From: JBGPTF01 sp041490445
GTDB taxonomy: Bacteria > Acidobacteriota > Terriglobia > Acidiferrales > UBA7541
NCBI GenBank assembly: GCA_041490445.1
Contig: JBGPTF010000004.1
Coordinates: 1 to 64,000 of the forward strand
Length of the DNA: 64,000 bases
Direction: 5' to 3'
Part shown: in pieces, positions 54,245-62,404 of the stretch
Layout: each line of letters opens with the position of its first letter
Numbering within the stretch: position 1 is the stretch's first letter
Translations under genes and position numbers: made by a program
Notes under the pieces: generated by a model
The model's input: the letters and a program-made list of their open reading frames with translations, nothing else
Database searches by the model: none
What the model was told of the DNA's origin: nothing

Positions 54245-55354
54245 ATGGATCGCGCAAACATCGTCATCATCGGAGGCGGCGTGGTGGGATGCGCCATCGC
54301 GTCTGTCGCGGCGGCGCGCTGGGGCGACGTCTTCCTGCTCGAGCAGTTGCCGAAGCTCGGCATGGCTGCGAGTTCGCGGAACAGCGGCGTCATCCATTCC
54401 GGCCTGTACTACGCGCCCGGCTCGTTGAAAGCGCGGCTGTGCGTTCGCGGCAACCCGCTGACGTATGAATTCTGCGCGGCGCGCGGGGTTCCGCACCGGC
54501 AAACGGGCAAGCTGGTTGTGGCCACTACACCAGCAGAGGAAAAGGGGCTCGAAGCGCTGCTCGAGCGCGGGCGGACGAACGGAGTCCTGGGGCTCTCGAT
54601 TGTGGATCGCGCGGCGATTCGCGCGCGCGAGCCGCACGTCGAAGGCCGCGCGGCAATCCTTGTTCCTTCGACCGGCATCCTCGCCAGCGAAGAGCTGGTG
54701 AAGGCGTACGCGCGCGTGGCCCAAGAGCGCGGCGCAAACATCGTGACGCACGCGAAAGTCGAGCGGCTGGAGCCGCAGAAAGATGCGGTGCGCGTCGCGA
54801 GCACGGCGGGCGAGATTGAAGCGCGCTGCGTGGTCAACGCGGCGGGACTATTCGCCGATGAGATTGCCGCGATGCTCGGCTCGCCGCTGGCGCGCCACCG
54901 CATCTATCCATTGCGCGGAGAGTATTGCGAAATTGTCCGCGCAAAATCGTATCTCATAAACTCGCCCGTCTATCCGATGCCGCACCCGGAAGGACTGAGC
55001 CTCGGCGTCCACCTGACAAAGACCCTCTGGGGCACCGTGCTGGTGGGGCCGACGGCGCGCTACGTCGACGATAAAAACGACTACGAACACGACCGCCAGC
55101 CAGTGGAGGATTTTGCGCGGATGGCGAAGCACCTGCTCCCGGAAATCGAAGTTTCCGATCTGGTGCCCGCCTATTCCGGCATCCGCGCGAAGCTCACGCC
55201 GCCCGGCGAAAAAGGGCCGAGTGATTTCATCATGACGCGCGATCCGCAAGTGCCGTCCGTGGTGCAGCTCATCGGGATGGAATCGCCGGGACTGACTTCC
55301 GCCCTCGCCATCGCCGAGTACGTCGAAAAATGGATCGCAGAAATTATGGCCTAG
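54245..55354 (+). CDS. lhgO: L-2-hydroxyglutarate oxidase
   Basis: A 369-residue FAD-dependent oxidase/dehydrogenase of the DAO superfamily: the FAD loop IVIIGGGVVGCAIA, then the family motif SSRNSGVIHSGLYYAPGSLKARLC, VVNAAGLFADEIA, YPLRGEYCEI and GPTARYVDDKNDYE. It oxidises L-2-hydroxyglutarate to 2-oxoglutarate at the membrane. It would remove a by-product of 2-oxoglutarate metabolism and feed the 2-oxoacid pool. Its stop overlaps that of the convergent YibQ gene in one CTAG. Confidence 0.95.
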   Translation: MDRANIVIIGGGVVGCAIASVAAARWGDVFLLEQLPKLGMAASSRNSGVIHSGLYYAPGSLKARLCVRGNPLTYEFCAARGVPHRQTGKLVVATTPAEEKGLEALLERGRTNGVLGLSIVDRAAIRAREPHVEGRAAILVPSTGILASEELVKAYARVAQERGANIVTHAKVERLEPQKDAVRVASTAGEIEARCVVNAAGLFADEIAAMLGSPLARHRIYPLRGEYCEIVRAKSYLINSPVYPMPHPEGLSLGVHLTKTLWGTVLVGPTARYVDDKNDYEHDRQPVEDFARMAKHLLPEIEVSDLVPAYSGIRAKLTPPGEKGPSDFIMTRDPQVPSVVQLIGMESPGLTSALAIAEYVEKWIAEIMA

Positions 55355-56463
55355 CGGGCGACGTTGGTGGCAAAAACCAAGCGGATGCCGCGCGCTTCGA
55401 GGCGCGGCAACCCCTCTTCGAGCGCGACCAGCGTGCCAGGGTGCGGGTGGCCGATCGCGACGGCCCACCCGTACCTCTGGGCGTCGCGCGCGGCGAGTTC
55501 GAGTTGCTGCAGAACCGCTTCGCGTGTGGGCGTGTCGTCCAGGAAGACTCGGCGGAACGCGGCGCGCACACCGGCACGCTCGGCCGCATCGTAGGCGACC
55601 GACTCCGTGGTGGTGCGGCTATCAATGAAGAACAGTCCGCGGCGTCGCAGCTCGGGCATTAGTTCGTCCATCAATCGCGCATCGGTAGTAGCCAGCGAGC
55701 CTTGATGATTATTCACGCCGGCGGCGTGAGGCACGGTTTCAAGCATGGCCGCGAGCGCCTGCGCAACTTCCTGCGGATTCATTCCGGGGATCAATTCGAT
55801 GGCTTCGGGCTTCGCCACGTCGCCCGTCGAAGCCATCGGCAAGTGCAGCATCACCTGGTCGCCGCGGCGGTGCGCTTCTTCCGCGATCTCAGAGGAGTAG
55901 GGGAGATGCGGCAGCACGGAGACCGTCAGCGGGAACGAGAGCGCGAGCAGCGCGTCGGCCGGCGCGCGGTCATAGCCGAGATCGTCCACGATGATGGCAA
56001 GCATCGGGCCTTTGCCGCCGCGCATGTGAATTGTGGGCTGCGCGGCCACTGGCACGACGATATGAATCGCCTGCGTTCGACGGCCGGCGCTGGTGTAATC
56101 GAAGCGGAGGACGCTGCCAGCCGAGCTCGCCGAGCGCTCCAGCCCGTGGCGCTGTGCAACTTCGTTGAGCGCTCGTTCGAGCGCAGCTTTCTTCGAGGGG
56201 TCCGCGAGCGTGATGTAGATGTGGTCGATCGCCGGTTCTCCGCGCGCAGGATGTGTTTCGGGGCGGATGGCAATCTCCGATTTGTGGCCGGTGATTTTCT
56301 GCGCCGCCGCGGTCAGTTCCTGCGTGATGGCACGCAACTCAGCAGAGGTGAGCGCCTTCTTCTTGCACCCGAGCGCGATGAGCATCAGAAAAAGGAGAAA
56401 GAGAAGGGAAGATCGTGAACTCCAGCGCGGCGCCGGACGGGTATCCGGATTCGGCCCAGCCAC
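55351..56463 (-). CDS. divergent polysaccharide deacetylase (YibQ/DUF610 family) lipoprotein
   Basis: A 370-residue protein with an N-terminal hydrophobic signal ending LMLIALGC (lipobox). After a region of about 125 residues comes the YibQ-like domain: MLAIIVDDLGYDRAPADALLALSFPLTVSVLPHLPYS, QVMLHLPMAS, AAGVNNHQGS, FFIDSRTT and AIGHPHPGTL. This is a deacetylase-fold family often encoded beside envC and ctpA peptidases, implying a peptidoglycan or envelope role. The S41-like gene ends 6 bases upstream of its start, so they form an operon. Confidence 0.92.
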   Translation of the reverse strand: MAGPNPDTRPAPRWSSRSSLLFLLFLMLIALGCKKKALTSAELRAITQELTAAAQKITGHKSEIAIRPETHPARGEPAIDHIYITLADPSKKAALERALNEVAQRHGLERSASSAGSVLRFDYTSAGRRTQAIHIVVPVAAQPTIHMRGGKGPMLAIIVDDLGYDRAPADALLALSFPLTVSVLPHLPYSSEIAEEAHRRGDQVMLHLPMASTGDVAKPEAIELIPGMNPQEVAQALAAMLETVPHAAGVNNHQGSLATTDARLMDELMPELRRRGLFFIDSRTTTESVAYDAAERAGVRAAFRRVFLDDTPTREAVLQQLELAARDAQRYGWAVAIGHPHPGTLVALEEGLPRLEARGIRLVFATNVAR

Positions 56464-56469
56464 GGCGGC

Positions 56470-57681
56470 CTAGGCGGCGTGCCGCTGCTGCGCGGGGATC
56501 TGAAGGATTTCGATGGCTTTCTTTATCACCGGATCGTCAGGTGACGGAGGCTGCAGGCCGGTGTGATCCTGATCGGCCGGCGCGGCCAGATCATCGAGCG
56601 AGAGCCGCACTTCCACGGTGGGCGCCACACCATCCGCGGGGATGGATTTGCCCGTGGGCGTGAAATAATTCGCGACAGTCAAAATCAGCGCCGCGCCGTC
56701 ATCGAGCGGAATCAGCTTCTGTTCCGAGGCGGTTCCAAACGTCCGGTCGCCTACGGTTTCACCGCGGTGATTTTCGGCGATTGCCGCCGCCAGCACTTCG
56801 GCGGGTCCGGCGGTGCCGCTCGAAATCAGCACGGTCATCGGTCCATGCCAGACGACTTTCGATGGATCGGCGGAAAAGGATTGTGCCGCGACGGTCTGTC
56901 CGTGGAGCGCCACGATCGTGCCGGAATTCAGAAATAGCTGCGCAGTGGAAACCCCTTCCTGAATCCTGCCAATGGCAGAGTCGCGGAGGTCGAGGATGAG
57001 TTTATGCGCGCCCTGGCGCTCGATCTGCGCGAGCTTTTCGCGAATCTGATTCGTCGCGCCAGCCTCGAATGCAGGAACGCGCAGGTAAGCGATGTCGCCC
57101 GCCATCTTGTCTTCGACAAGGCGGGGCGGCTGCATCCTGGCGTGGATCACATCAATCTCAATCGGTTCGCTATGGCCGCGGCGAATCACCGAGACTTTTA
57201 CCGAACTGCCCGGCTCGCCGCCGAGCAGAGTTCCGGCCTGGCCGATGGACATGTCGTGTGACGTGAATCCCGCGATGGACTCCAGGATATCGCCGCCGCG
57301 AATACCGGCCTTCTGCGCGGGGCTATCGGGGAGGACCGAGATCACGACGACATATCCAAAGCGCTTGGAGAGGGCGACGCCGATCTCATCCCGCCCTTTT
57401 TCATCGGCCTTTTTCTTGTAGTCCGCATATTCCAGAGGGCTCAGATAACTCGATTGCGGGTCGAGCGAATCGAGCAGGCCGTGCATTGCGCCGATAGACA
57501 CCTGGGGCAGATTGGGCGCGTCAACGTAATCGTGCGCGATGTGGTCGAGAACCTCGTTGAAGACGGTCAGCGAGCGGTAGGTTTTGTCCTCGTTCGTCGT
57601 GCCCAGCACATAGCCCATTCCCGCATAAGCGATCACGAGTGCGGACAGCGACAAGACAATTTTTTTTGCCAGAGAGTTCAT
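56470..57681 (-). CDS. S41 (CtpA-like) family protein lacking catalytic residues
   Basis: A 403-residue protein: signal anchor (about residues 8-26), helical N-domain (FNEVLDHIAHDYVD, LLDSLDPQSSYLSP), PDZ domain (about 95-180, VISVLPDSPAQKAGIRGGDIL) and S41 core. The catalytic Ser of NGGSASASE is replaced (SSGTAGPAE, Gly292) and the Lys of TFGKGSVQ is replaced (TFGTASEQ, Thr317), so it is very likely inactive as a protease. ATG 57681 follows GAGGGAAAATCA. It is directly upstream of the YibQ gene; a scaffold or regulator of cell-wall hydrolysis is a reasonable guess. Confidence 0.92.
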   Translation of the reverse strand: MNSLAKKIVLSLSALVIAYAGMGYVLGTTNEDKTYRSLTVFNEVLDHIAHDYVDAPNLPQVSIGAMHGLLDSLDPQSSYLSPLEYADYKKKADEKGRDEIGVALSKRFGYVVVISVLPDSPAQKAGIRGGDILESIAGFTSHDMSIGQAGTLLGGEPGSSVKVSVIRRGHSEPIEIDVIHARMQPPRLVEDKMAGDIAYLRVPAFEAGATNQIREKLAQIERQGAHKLILDLRDSAIGRIQEGVSTAQLFLNSGTIVALHGQTVAAQSFSADPSKVVWHGPMTVLISSGTAGPAEVLAAAIAENHRGETVGDRTFGTASEQKLIPLDDGAALILTVANYFTPTGKSIPADGVAPTVEVRLSLDDLAAPADQDHTGLQPPSPDDPVIKKAIEILQIPAQQRHAA

Positions 57682-57772
57682 TGATTTTCCCTCGGTGCAG
57701 CGCCTATCCGCCCCCGCCCACAAACCTTCTCCACCGCACGACGAGAAGATTATAGCATCGGATGCGCGCTTC

Positions 57773-57928
57773 TCAGGCGGGTTTGCCTGCGGGGAAGTTC
57801 CGCCCCGACAAGCCGGGCCGGGGATGCCGCTCCACCTTGCCGGCAAACAGCTTCGCCTTCTGCAGATTGGTCTTCCGGCTGATCCGCTTGCCGAGCTTCT
57901 GGTTGAGAAATCGCTGCTTCATCGGCAT
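57773..57928 (-). CDS. possible small basic protein
   Basis: A 51-codon frame beginning MPMKQRFLNQKLGKRIS, with about 14 Lys/Arg, ending just before the S41 gene region on the same strand. There is no clear ribosome binding site and I recognise no family. The even spread of basic residues and its position in the S41-YibQ unit, where other genomes have envC, make it worth listing, but it may be spurious. Confidence 0.28.
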   Translation of the reverse strand: MPMKQRFLNQKLGKRISRKTNLQKAKLFAGKVERHPRPGLSGRNFPAGKPA

Positions 57929-58117
57929 CTACCGCAACCAGTCTAGCGCATTTTGGCAACCGGGGCAGCCGGGGGAAGTGACGCTGTCAGCGGCCCGCAG
58001 CCTGCGGCGAATGCCCCAGCACGCACAGGTTTTCACATCGTACTCTGTGAATGAAGGTCTTTCTTTTCTTGTATTTGAGAAGGTTCTGGCAACGGGGCTT
58101 TCTGGGCATGGAGATTG

Positions 58118-58130
58118 CTGTCTAGACAGT
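58118..58130. promoter_or_regulatory. CTGTCTAGACAG palindrome upstream of kor operon
   Basis: A 12-base perfect palindrome CTGTCTAGACAG (with a following T) lies about 18 bases before the korD ATG. Its size and symmetry fit a dimeric regulator binding site. No evidence for which regulator. Confidence 0.4.
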
Positions 58131-58147
58131 GCTGAAGGGGATTCTGT

Positions 58148-58474
58148 ATGCCCGAAAACGGCCAGGGTGTCACTGAGGCGGAACAGAAAGTGGCCAGTCC
58201 CAAAAAGGTTTACGGCGACGTCTTTGTGGACGAGCGCCGCTGCAAGGGTTGCGGCTTCTGCATCGCGTTCTGCCCGCCTCACGTGCTTGCCTTCTCCGCC
58301 GATTTCAACCCTCAGGGCTACCATTTCCCGCTACTGGTTGACCGCGATCACTGCAGCGGTTGCAACCTTTGCGGGCTTTACTGCCCGGACTTCGCAATCT
58401 ACGGGGTGATGCGGAAGTTCGCGCCCCGCGTGGGCCACGAGCCAAATCGAGGCGCGGCCGGAGCTCTGGAATGA
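58148..58474 (+). CDS. korD: 2-oxoacid:ferredoxin oxidoreductase delta (ferredoxin) subunit
   Basis: A 108-residue protein with two [4Fe-4S] motifs, CKGCGFCIAFCP and CSGCNLCGLYCP, in a compact ferredoxin fold after an N-terminal extension of about 30 residues. It carries electrons from the TPP centre of the enzyme to soluble ferredoxin. The stop overlaps the korA start (ATGA), first gene of a tightly packed four-gene operon. Confidence 0.93.
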   Translation: MPENGQGVTEAEQKVASPKKVYGDVFVDERRCKGCGFCIAFCPPHVLAFSADFNPQGYHFPLLVDRDHCSGCNLCGLYCPDFAIYGVMRKFAPRVGHEPNRGAAGALE

Positions 58475-59679
58475 AGGCCGATCCGAGCGGCGTTCTCACC
58501 GGGACGCATTTCCTCGACGGCGATCAAGCCTGCTGCGAGGGCGCGCTGGCGGCGGGCTGCCGGTTTTCTGCGGGCTATCCCATTACGCCATCCACAGAGA
58601 TTGTCGAGCGCTTCGCGCACCGCGTGCCGCTGCTCGGGGGCATATTCATCCAGATGGAAGACGAACTGGCGGCCTCGATCGCCATTCAAGGGGCGGTGTG
58701 GGCGGGCGCGAAGGCGTTCACGGTGACGTCCGGCCCGGGCTTTTCCTTGATGATGGAGCATCTCGGCTACGCGGCCATGACGGAAACGCCCTGCGTGATC
58801 GTGAACGTGCAGCGCGGTGGACCGTCGACCGGATTGCCCACGATGCCCGGCCAGGCCGACATGATGCAGGCGCGCTGGGGCTCGCACGGCGACTACGAAG
58901 TGATCGCACTGTGCCCCAGTTCGCCGCAGGAATGTTTCGACCTGACCATCGAGGCGTTCAATTTTTCCGAACAATACCGCGTACCGGCTCTGGTGCTGAT
59001 GGATGAATGCGTCGGCCACATGACCGAGCGCGTGGAGATTCCGCCAGCGGATCAAATCGAAGTCACACCGCGGCGCTACACACACGCGGCGCCGGGCGAA
59101 TACCGCCCTTTCCAGGCAGGGCCGGATGGCGTTCCGGAAATGACACGCGCTGGCCGGGGCCACCGCATCCACGTGACCGGGCTGACGCACGATGAGCGCG
59201 GCTATCCGGCGATGAACGTGGAAACACAGCAGAAGCTGGTCGGCCGGCTCGTGGAAAAGATCCGAAAGAACGCCGCTTCCATCTCGCGCTGCGAGGAAAA
59301 ATACACCGAAGGCGGGGAAGTAATCGTTCTGGCCTACGGCATCACGGCGCGGGTTGCAGAGCGCGCCGTCGAACTGGCACGCGAGCGCGGAATTGCCGCC
59401 GGCCTGCTGCGCCCTATCGTGGTGTGGCCGTTCCCGGAAAAGCGAATCCGCGAGCTCGCGTCACGCGCCCGCGCGTTTGTCGTGGCGGAAATGAACCTCG
59501 GACAAATGGTGCTGGAGGTGGAGCGGCTCGTCGCTGGCCGCGCCCCGGTGTCCCTTGTCCCGCACGCAGGCGGCGCGGTCCATCATCCTGAAGATATTCT
59601 CCAGGCCATCATCGCGGCGGCGCCAACCGATGCCGCAGCAGAACTGGCGGCGCGCTCCGCCGAAGGACTGGTGCGATGA
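58471..59679 (+). CDS. korA: 2-oxoacid:ferredoxin oxidoreductase alpha subunit
   Basis: A 402-residue alpha subunit with the signature AGYPITPSTEIVE, FIQMEDELAASIAIQGAVWAGAKAFTVTSGPGFSLM, then CVIVNVQRGGPSTGLPT, and a C-terminal transketolase-like domain (IVLAYGITARVAERAV). It binds and oxidises 2-oxoacids such as 2-oxoglutarate with CoA. 2-oxoisovalerate (Vor) is an alternative substrate. The overlap with korD and korB (both ATGA) shows translational coupling. Confidence 0.95.
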   Translation: MKADPSGVLTGTHFLDGDQACCEGALAAGCRFSAGYPITPSTEIVERFAHRVPLLGGIFIQMEDELAASIAIQGAVWAGAKAFTVTSGPGFSLMMEHLGYAAMTETPCVIVNVQRGGPSTGLPTMPGQADMMQARWGSHGDYEVIALCPSSPQECFDLTIEAFNFSEQYRVPALVLMDECVGHMTERVEIPPADQIEVTPRRYTHAAPGEYRPFQAGPDGVPEMTRAGRGHRIHVTGLTHDERGYPAMNVETQQKLVGRLVEKIRKNAASISRCEEKYTEGGEVIVLAYGITARVAERAVELARERGIAAGLLRPIVVWPFPEKRIRELASRARAFVVAEMNLGQMVLEVERLVAGRAPVSLVPHAGGAVHHPEDILQAIIAAAPTDAAAELAARSAEGLVR

Positions 59680-60587
59680 CTCAGATACTCGCACCAAATC
59701 CCCTGGCGTGCGCGGCAGACACGGGCGACGCCAATCCCGTCGAACAGTTTTTGCGCATGGATCGGATGCCGCACATCTGGTGTCCGGGCTGCGGCATTGG
59801 GACGACGGTCAACTGTTTTTCACAGGCTTTGCTGCAATCGAAGCTCGATTTGAGCAAAGTGGCAGTCGTCTCGGGGATCGGGTGCACCGGGCGGGTGGCC
59901 GGCTACATCAATCTCGATTCGTTTCACACCACGCACGGCCGCGCGATTCCGTTCGCCACCGGGCTGAAGCTGGCGGACCCGGAATTGACAGTCGTAGTGT
60001 ACAGCGGCGACGGCGACTTGATTTCCATCGGCGGAAATCATTTTATCCACGCAGCGCGGCGCAATGTGGACCTGAAAATCATCTGCGTGAACAATTTTAC
60101 GTACGGCATGACGGGCGGCCAGGTGGCGCCGACGACGCCTGTGGGCGCGATCGCTTCGACCACGCCGTATGGCTGCTTCGAGCAGCCGTTTAATTTGCCC
60201 TACCTCGCGGAATCGTCGGGGGCGGTGTACGTGGCGCGATGGACTTCGTACCACGTCCGCCAGCTCGCGCACGCGATGGGAGAGGCTTTCCGCAAGAAGG
60301 GATTCACGTTCATCGAAGTCCTCAGCCCGTGCCCCACGCTGTATGAACGGCGCAACCGGCTCGGCGACGGCCTCGACATGATGAAGTATTTCAAGGAGCA
60401 GAGCGTGGTGCGGCACGGCGCCAACACCCGCGAGGTGGCCCTCACTTTTCAGGGACCGATTCCCGTTGGCAAATTCGTGGATGTGGAGCGGCCAACATTT
60501 CTCGACCTGATGAACCAGCAGCTCAGCCGCTCGCTCGACGCGCAGTACACCGGCTGCGCCGGAGATGCCGAACATGTCCCCAGTTGA
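59676..60587 (+). CDS. korB: 2-oxoacid:ferredoxin oxidoreductase beta subunit
   Basis: A 303-residue TPP-binding subunit: HIWCPGCGIGT (the beta-subunit CPGCG motif with cluster and TPP contacts), VSGIGCTGRVAGY, HTTHGRAIPFATG, and the TPP Mg-binding SGDGDLISIGGNH...VNNFTYGMTGGQ. With korA it forms the active core. The gene overlaps its neighbours on both sides. Confidence 0.95.
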   Translation: MTQILAPNPLACAADTGDANPVEQFLRMDRMPHIWCPGCGIGTTVNCFSQALLQSKLDLSKVAVVSGIGCTGRVAGYINLDSFHTTHGRAIPFATGLKLADPELTVVVYSGDGDLISIGGNHFIHAARRNVDLKIICVNNFTYGMTGGQVAPTTPVGAIASTTPYGCFEQPFNLPYLAESSGAVYVARWTSYHVRQLAHAMGEAFRKKGFTFIEVLSPCPTLYERRNRLGDGLDMMKYFKEQSVVRHGANTREVALTFQGPIPVGKFVDVERPTFLDLMNQQLSRSLDAQYTGCAGDAEHVPS

Positions 60588-61158
60588 AATCCAGATGGCG
60601 GGCCTGGGCGGACAGGGCGTCGTTCTCGCGGGAATGACGATTGGCCGGGGACTCGCGCTCTATGAGGGTTACCACGTCTCGCTCACGCAGAGCTTCGGGC
60701 CGGAGGCGCGCGGCAGCGCGTGCAGCGTACAGCTTATCGCCTCGCCCAAGCCGGTGCTCTACCCTTACCTCTCCCAGCCGGACATTCTCGTGACATTTTC
60801 GCAGGAGGCTTACCGCCGGTTTTCTCCGCGGCTTCGGCCCGGCGGGATCTTGATTCTCGAAGAAGACCTCGTCCGCCCTGATCAGGCCTCTCACCCCGAG
60901 GTTGCGAGGCTGTTCCAGGTTCCAGCCACTCGCCTGGCGGAAGAGTTGGGGCGGAAGATGATCATGAACATGGTCCTGGTGGGATTTTTTACGGCGACCA
61001 CGGGCCTGTTGAGCGCTGAGGCGGCGCGGCGTGCCGTCAGCGAATCCGTTCCCCGCGGCACCGAAGCGTTGAACCTGGCCGCCTTTGAGAAGGGCTACAG
61101 TTTTGGCGAGTCGCTCCTCGCTAAGGCGCCCGGAACACCCTTCGCGAAGACAGCCTGA
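60574..61158 (+). CDS. korC: 2-oxoacid:ferredoxin oxidoreductase gamma subunit
   Basis: A 194-residue gamma subunit with VEIQMAGLGGQGVVLAGMTIG (the glycine-rich domain opening), SFGPEARGSACSVQLIAS, and VVLVGFF-like C-terminal helix regions. It binds the CoA side of the complex. ATG 60574 is chosen because GGAG precedes it by 8 bases; ATG 60565 is possible. It overlaps korB by 14 bases and closes the DABC operon. Confidence 0.93.
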   Translation: MSPVEIQMAGLGGQGVVLAGMTIGRGLALYEGYHVSLTQSFGPEARGSACSVQLIASPKPVLYPYLSQPDILVTFSQEAYRRFSPRLRPGGILILEEDLVRPDQASHPEVARLFQVPATRLAEELGRKMIMNMVLVGFFTATTGLLSAEAARRAVSESVPRGTEALNLAAFEKGYSFGESLLAKAPGTPFAKTA

Positions 61159-61202
61159 ACGCAACTCCTGCCGATTCTACTCTCCTCTCGAAATGTCGAG
61201 AT

Positions 61203-62186
61203 CTATTTGTGCGCCAGGCTGTGTGAGCTTGCAGTAGGTTCGAACGGCTCGGCGTCCACGAGCGGCGCGGCGGCTGTGACATATGTTTGCGAAATGCGGT
61301 CCTGCCAGGTGAGGTGATCCTCGTCCCAATGGGCCCACAGGAAACCGAGCAACAAGGTGGCGCCGGACAATATGTAGCCGAAGCTGCGCCACAAAAGCTG
61401 TTGCACTCCCGGCAGGCCGCCGTCCATGTTCACCACCGATAGCTTGCGAAGCTGCATGCCGAGCGTCGTCCCGTCAAATGTGGTGAACAGGGTGAAGTAC
61501 GAGGCGTAGAAGAGGAAAAACGTGGAGGCGTACACCACGATATCGAACTTGTTCAGCGGAAACTGGCCGCCGAGCGACCGGAAAAGCAAAAGAAATCCCG
61601 CGTAAGAAAGCGCCAGGAAAATCGCGTCGAGCTGGCCCGCCCGGCGGCGGTCCACTAAGTCGGCGACCGGTACCAGTGCGGTGTTCGGCCGGGAGCGAAA
61701 ACCGTCGCCGGAGGCAAAATCCAGTTCGGGCTGCGTGATGCGAATCTCGACACGCTCGTTCCGCAGCGGACGGTGCGCCGCTCGCCGCGCAAGCCGGGCG
61801 TGGTAGGACACCGGCTCTGTCTCCGTGGGTTCTTCCGCGAAGGGCAGCGGCGCCTGGGAATCGTCGGGATGCATCCGGCGATGGCGCGCGCGATAGGCTT
61901 CCAGACGACGGGCGACTTCGAGGCGCCATTCCGGCTCGGCGGAATCCACTGAGGTCGCAAACTCCGTAGCTTGCGCGGGCTCCGCACCTTGCGCGGCGGA
62001 GGATTCCACCGCGACGGCCACTCTCTGCTGTAATTCGTCCTGTTGTGCGAAGGACGTGTCGCAGAACGAGCACGCTCCGGCGCCATCCATGCTGACGGCG
62101 CCGCACTGCGGGCAAACTTGAAGCACTGGTCCGTTTTGCGCTGCGGACGGTCCCGGCAACGGCTCCGTCGCCGGGAGGGAACACAT
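61203..62186 (-). CDS. RDD-family membrane protein with N-terminal zinc ribbon
   Basis: A 327-residue protein. Residues 25-43 form a zinc-ribbon-like CPQCG...CSFC pair; a charged linker of about 120 residues follows; the C-terminal half is an RDD domain with RRAGQLDAIFLALSYAG (the R-D pair), two to three TM helices and TTLGMQLRKLSVVNMDG. RDD proteins are membrane proteins of mostly unknown role, some acting as ion exchangers. It stands between convergent korC and divergent lptD. Confidence 0.85.
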   Translation of the reverse strand: MCSLPATEPLPGPSAAQNGPVLQVCPQCGAVSMDGAGACSFCDTSFAQQDELQQRVAVAVESSAAQGAEPAQATEFATSVDSAEPEWRLEVARRLEAYRARHRRMHPDDSQAPLPFAEEPTETEPVSYHARLARRAAHRPLRNERVEIRITQPELDFASGDGFRSRPNTALVPVADLVDRRRAGQLDAIFLALSYAGFLLLFRSLGGQFPLNKFDIVVYASTFFLFYASYFTLFTTFDGTTLGMQLRKLSVVNMDGGLPGVQQLLWRSFGYILSGATLLLGFLWAHWDEDHLTWQDRISQTYVTAAAPLVDAEPFEPTASSHSLAHK

Positions 62187-62404
62187 CGTAGCAGCGCTGG
62201 CGAGGTGGGCGGGGCCAACTCCGCGCGGATGTCACGAATCAGACAACCGAAGAAAATGGAAAGCTCTGGCGACCGATGTCCCATCGTGGCTGGCGAGGCA
62301 GGACAGCGGTGCGCTGGGGAGGAAGAGTGATATGCCGTGCAGGGCAGAACGCCGCGCGTTGCCAGTGTTCTGCGGCGCATGTTAGGCTCACCCTTCTCTG
62401 TTCG
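62187..62404. other. divergent intergenic region (RDD / lptD)
   Basis: About 218 bases with no gene. It should contain both promoters; none is recognisable with confidence. Confidence 0.4.

Larger units (their letters stand above)
57682..58147. other. intergenic region upstream of the S41 and korD genes
   Basis: About 466 bases between divergent units. The part nearest S41 has a possible 51-codon gene on the minus strand. The stretch 58020-58147 is more AT-rich and includes an interrupted CTGTCTAGACAGT palindrome near 58118-58130, 18 bases before the korD start; it could be an operator for the kor operon. Confidence 0.45.
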
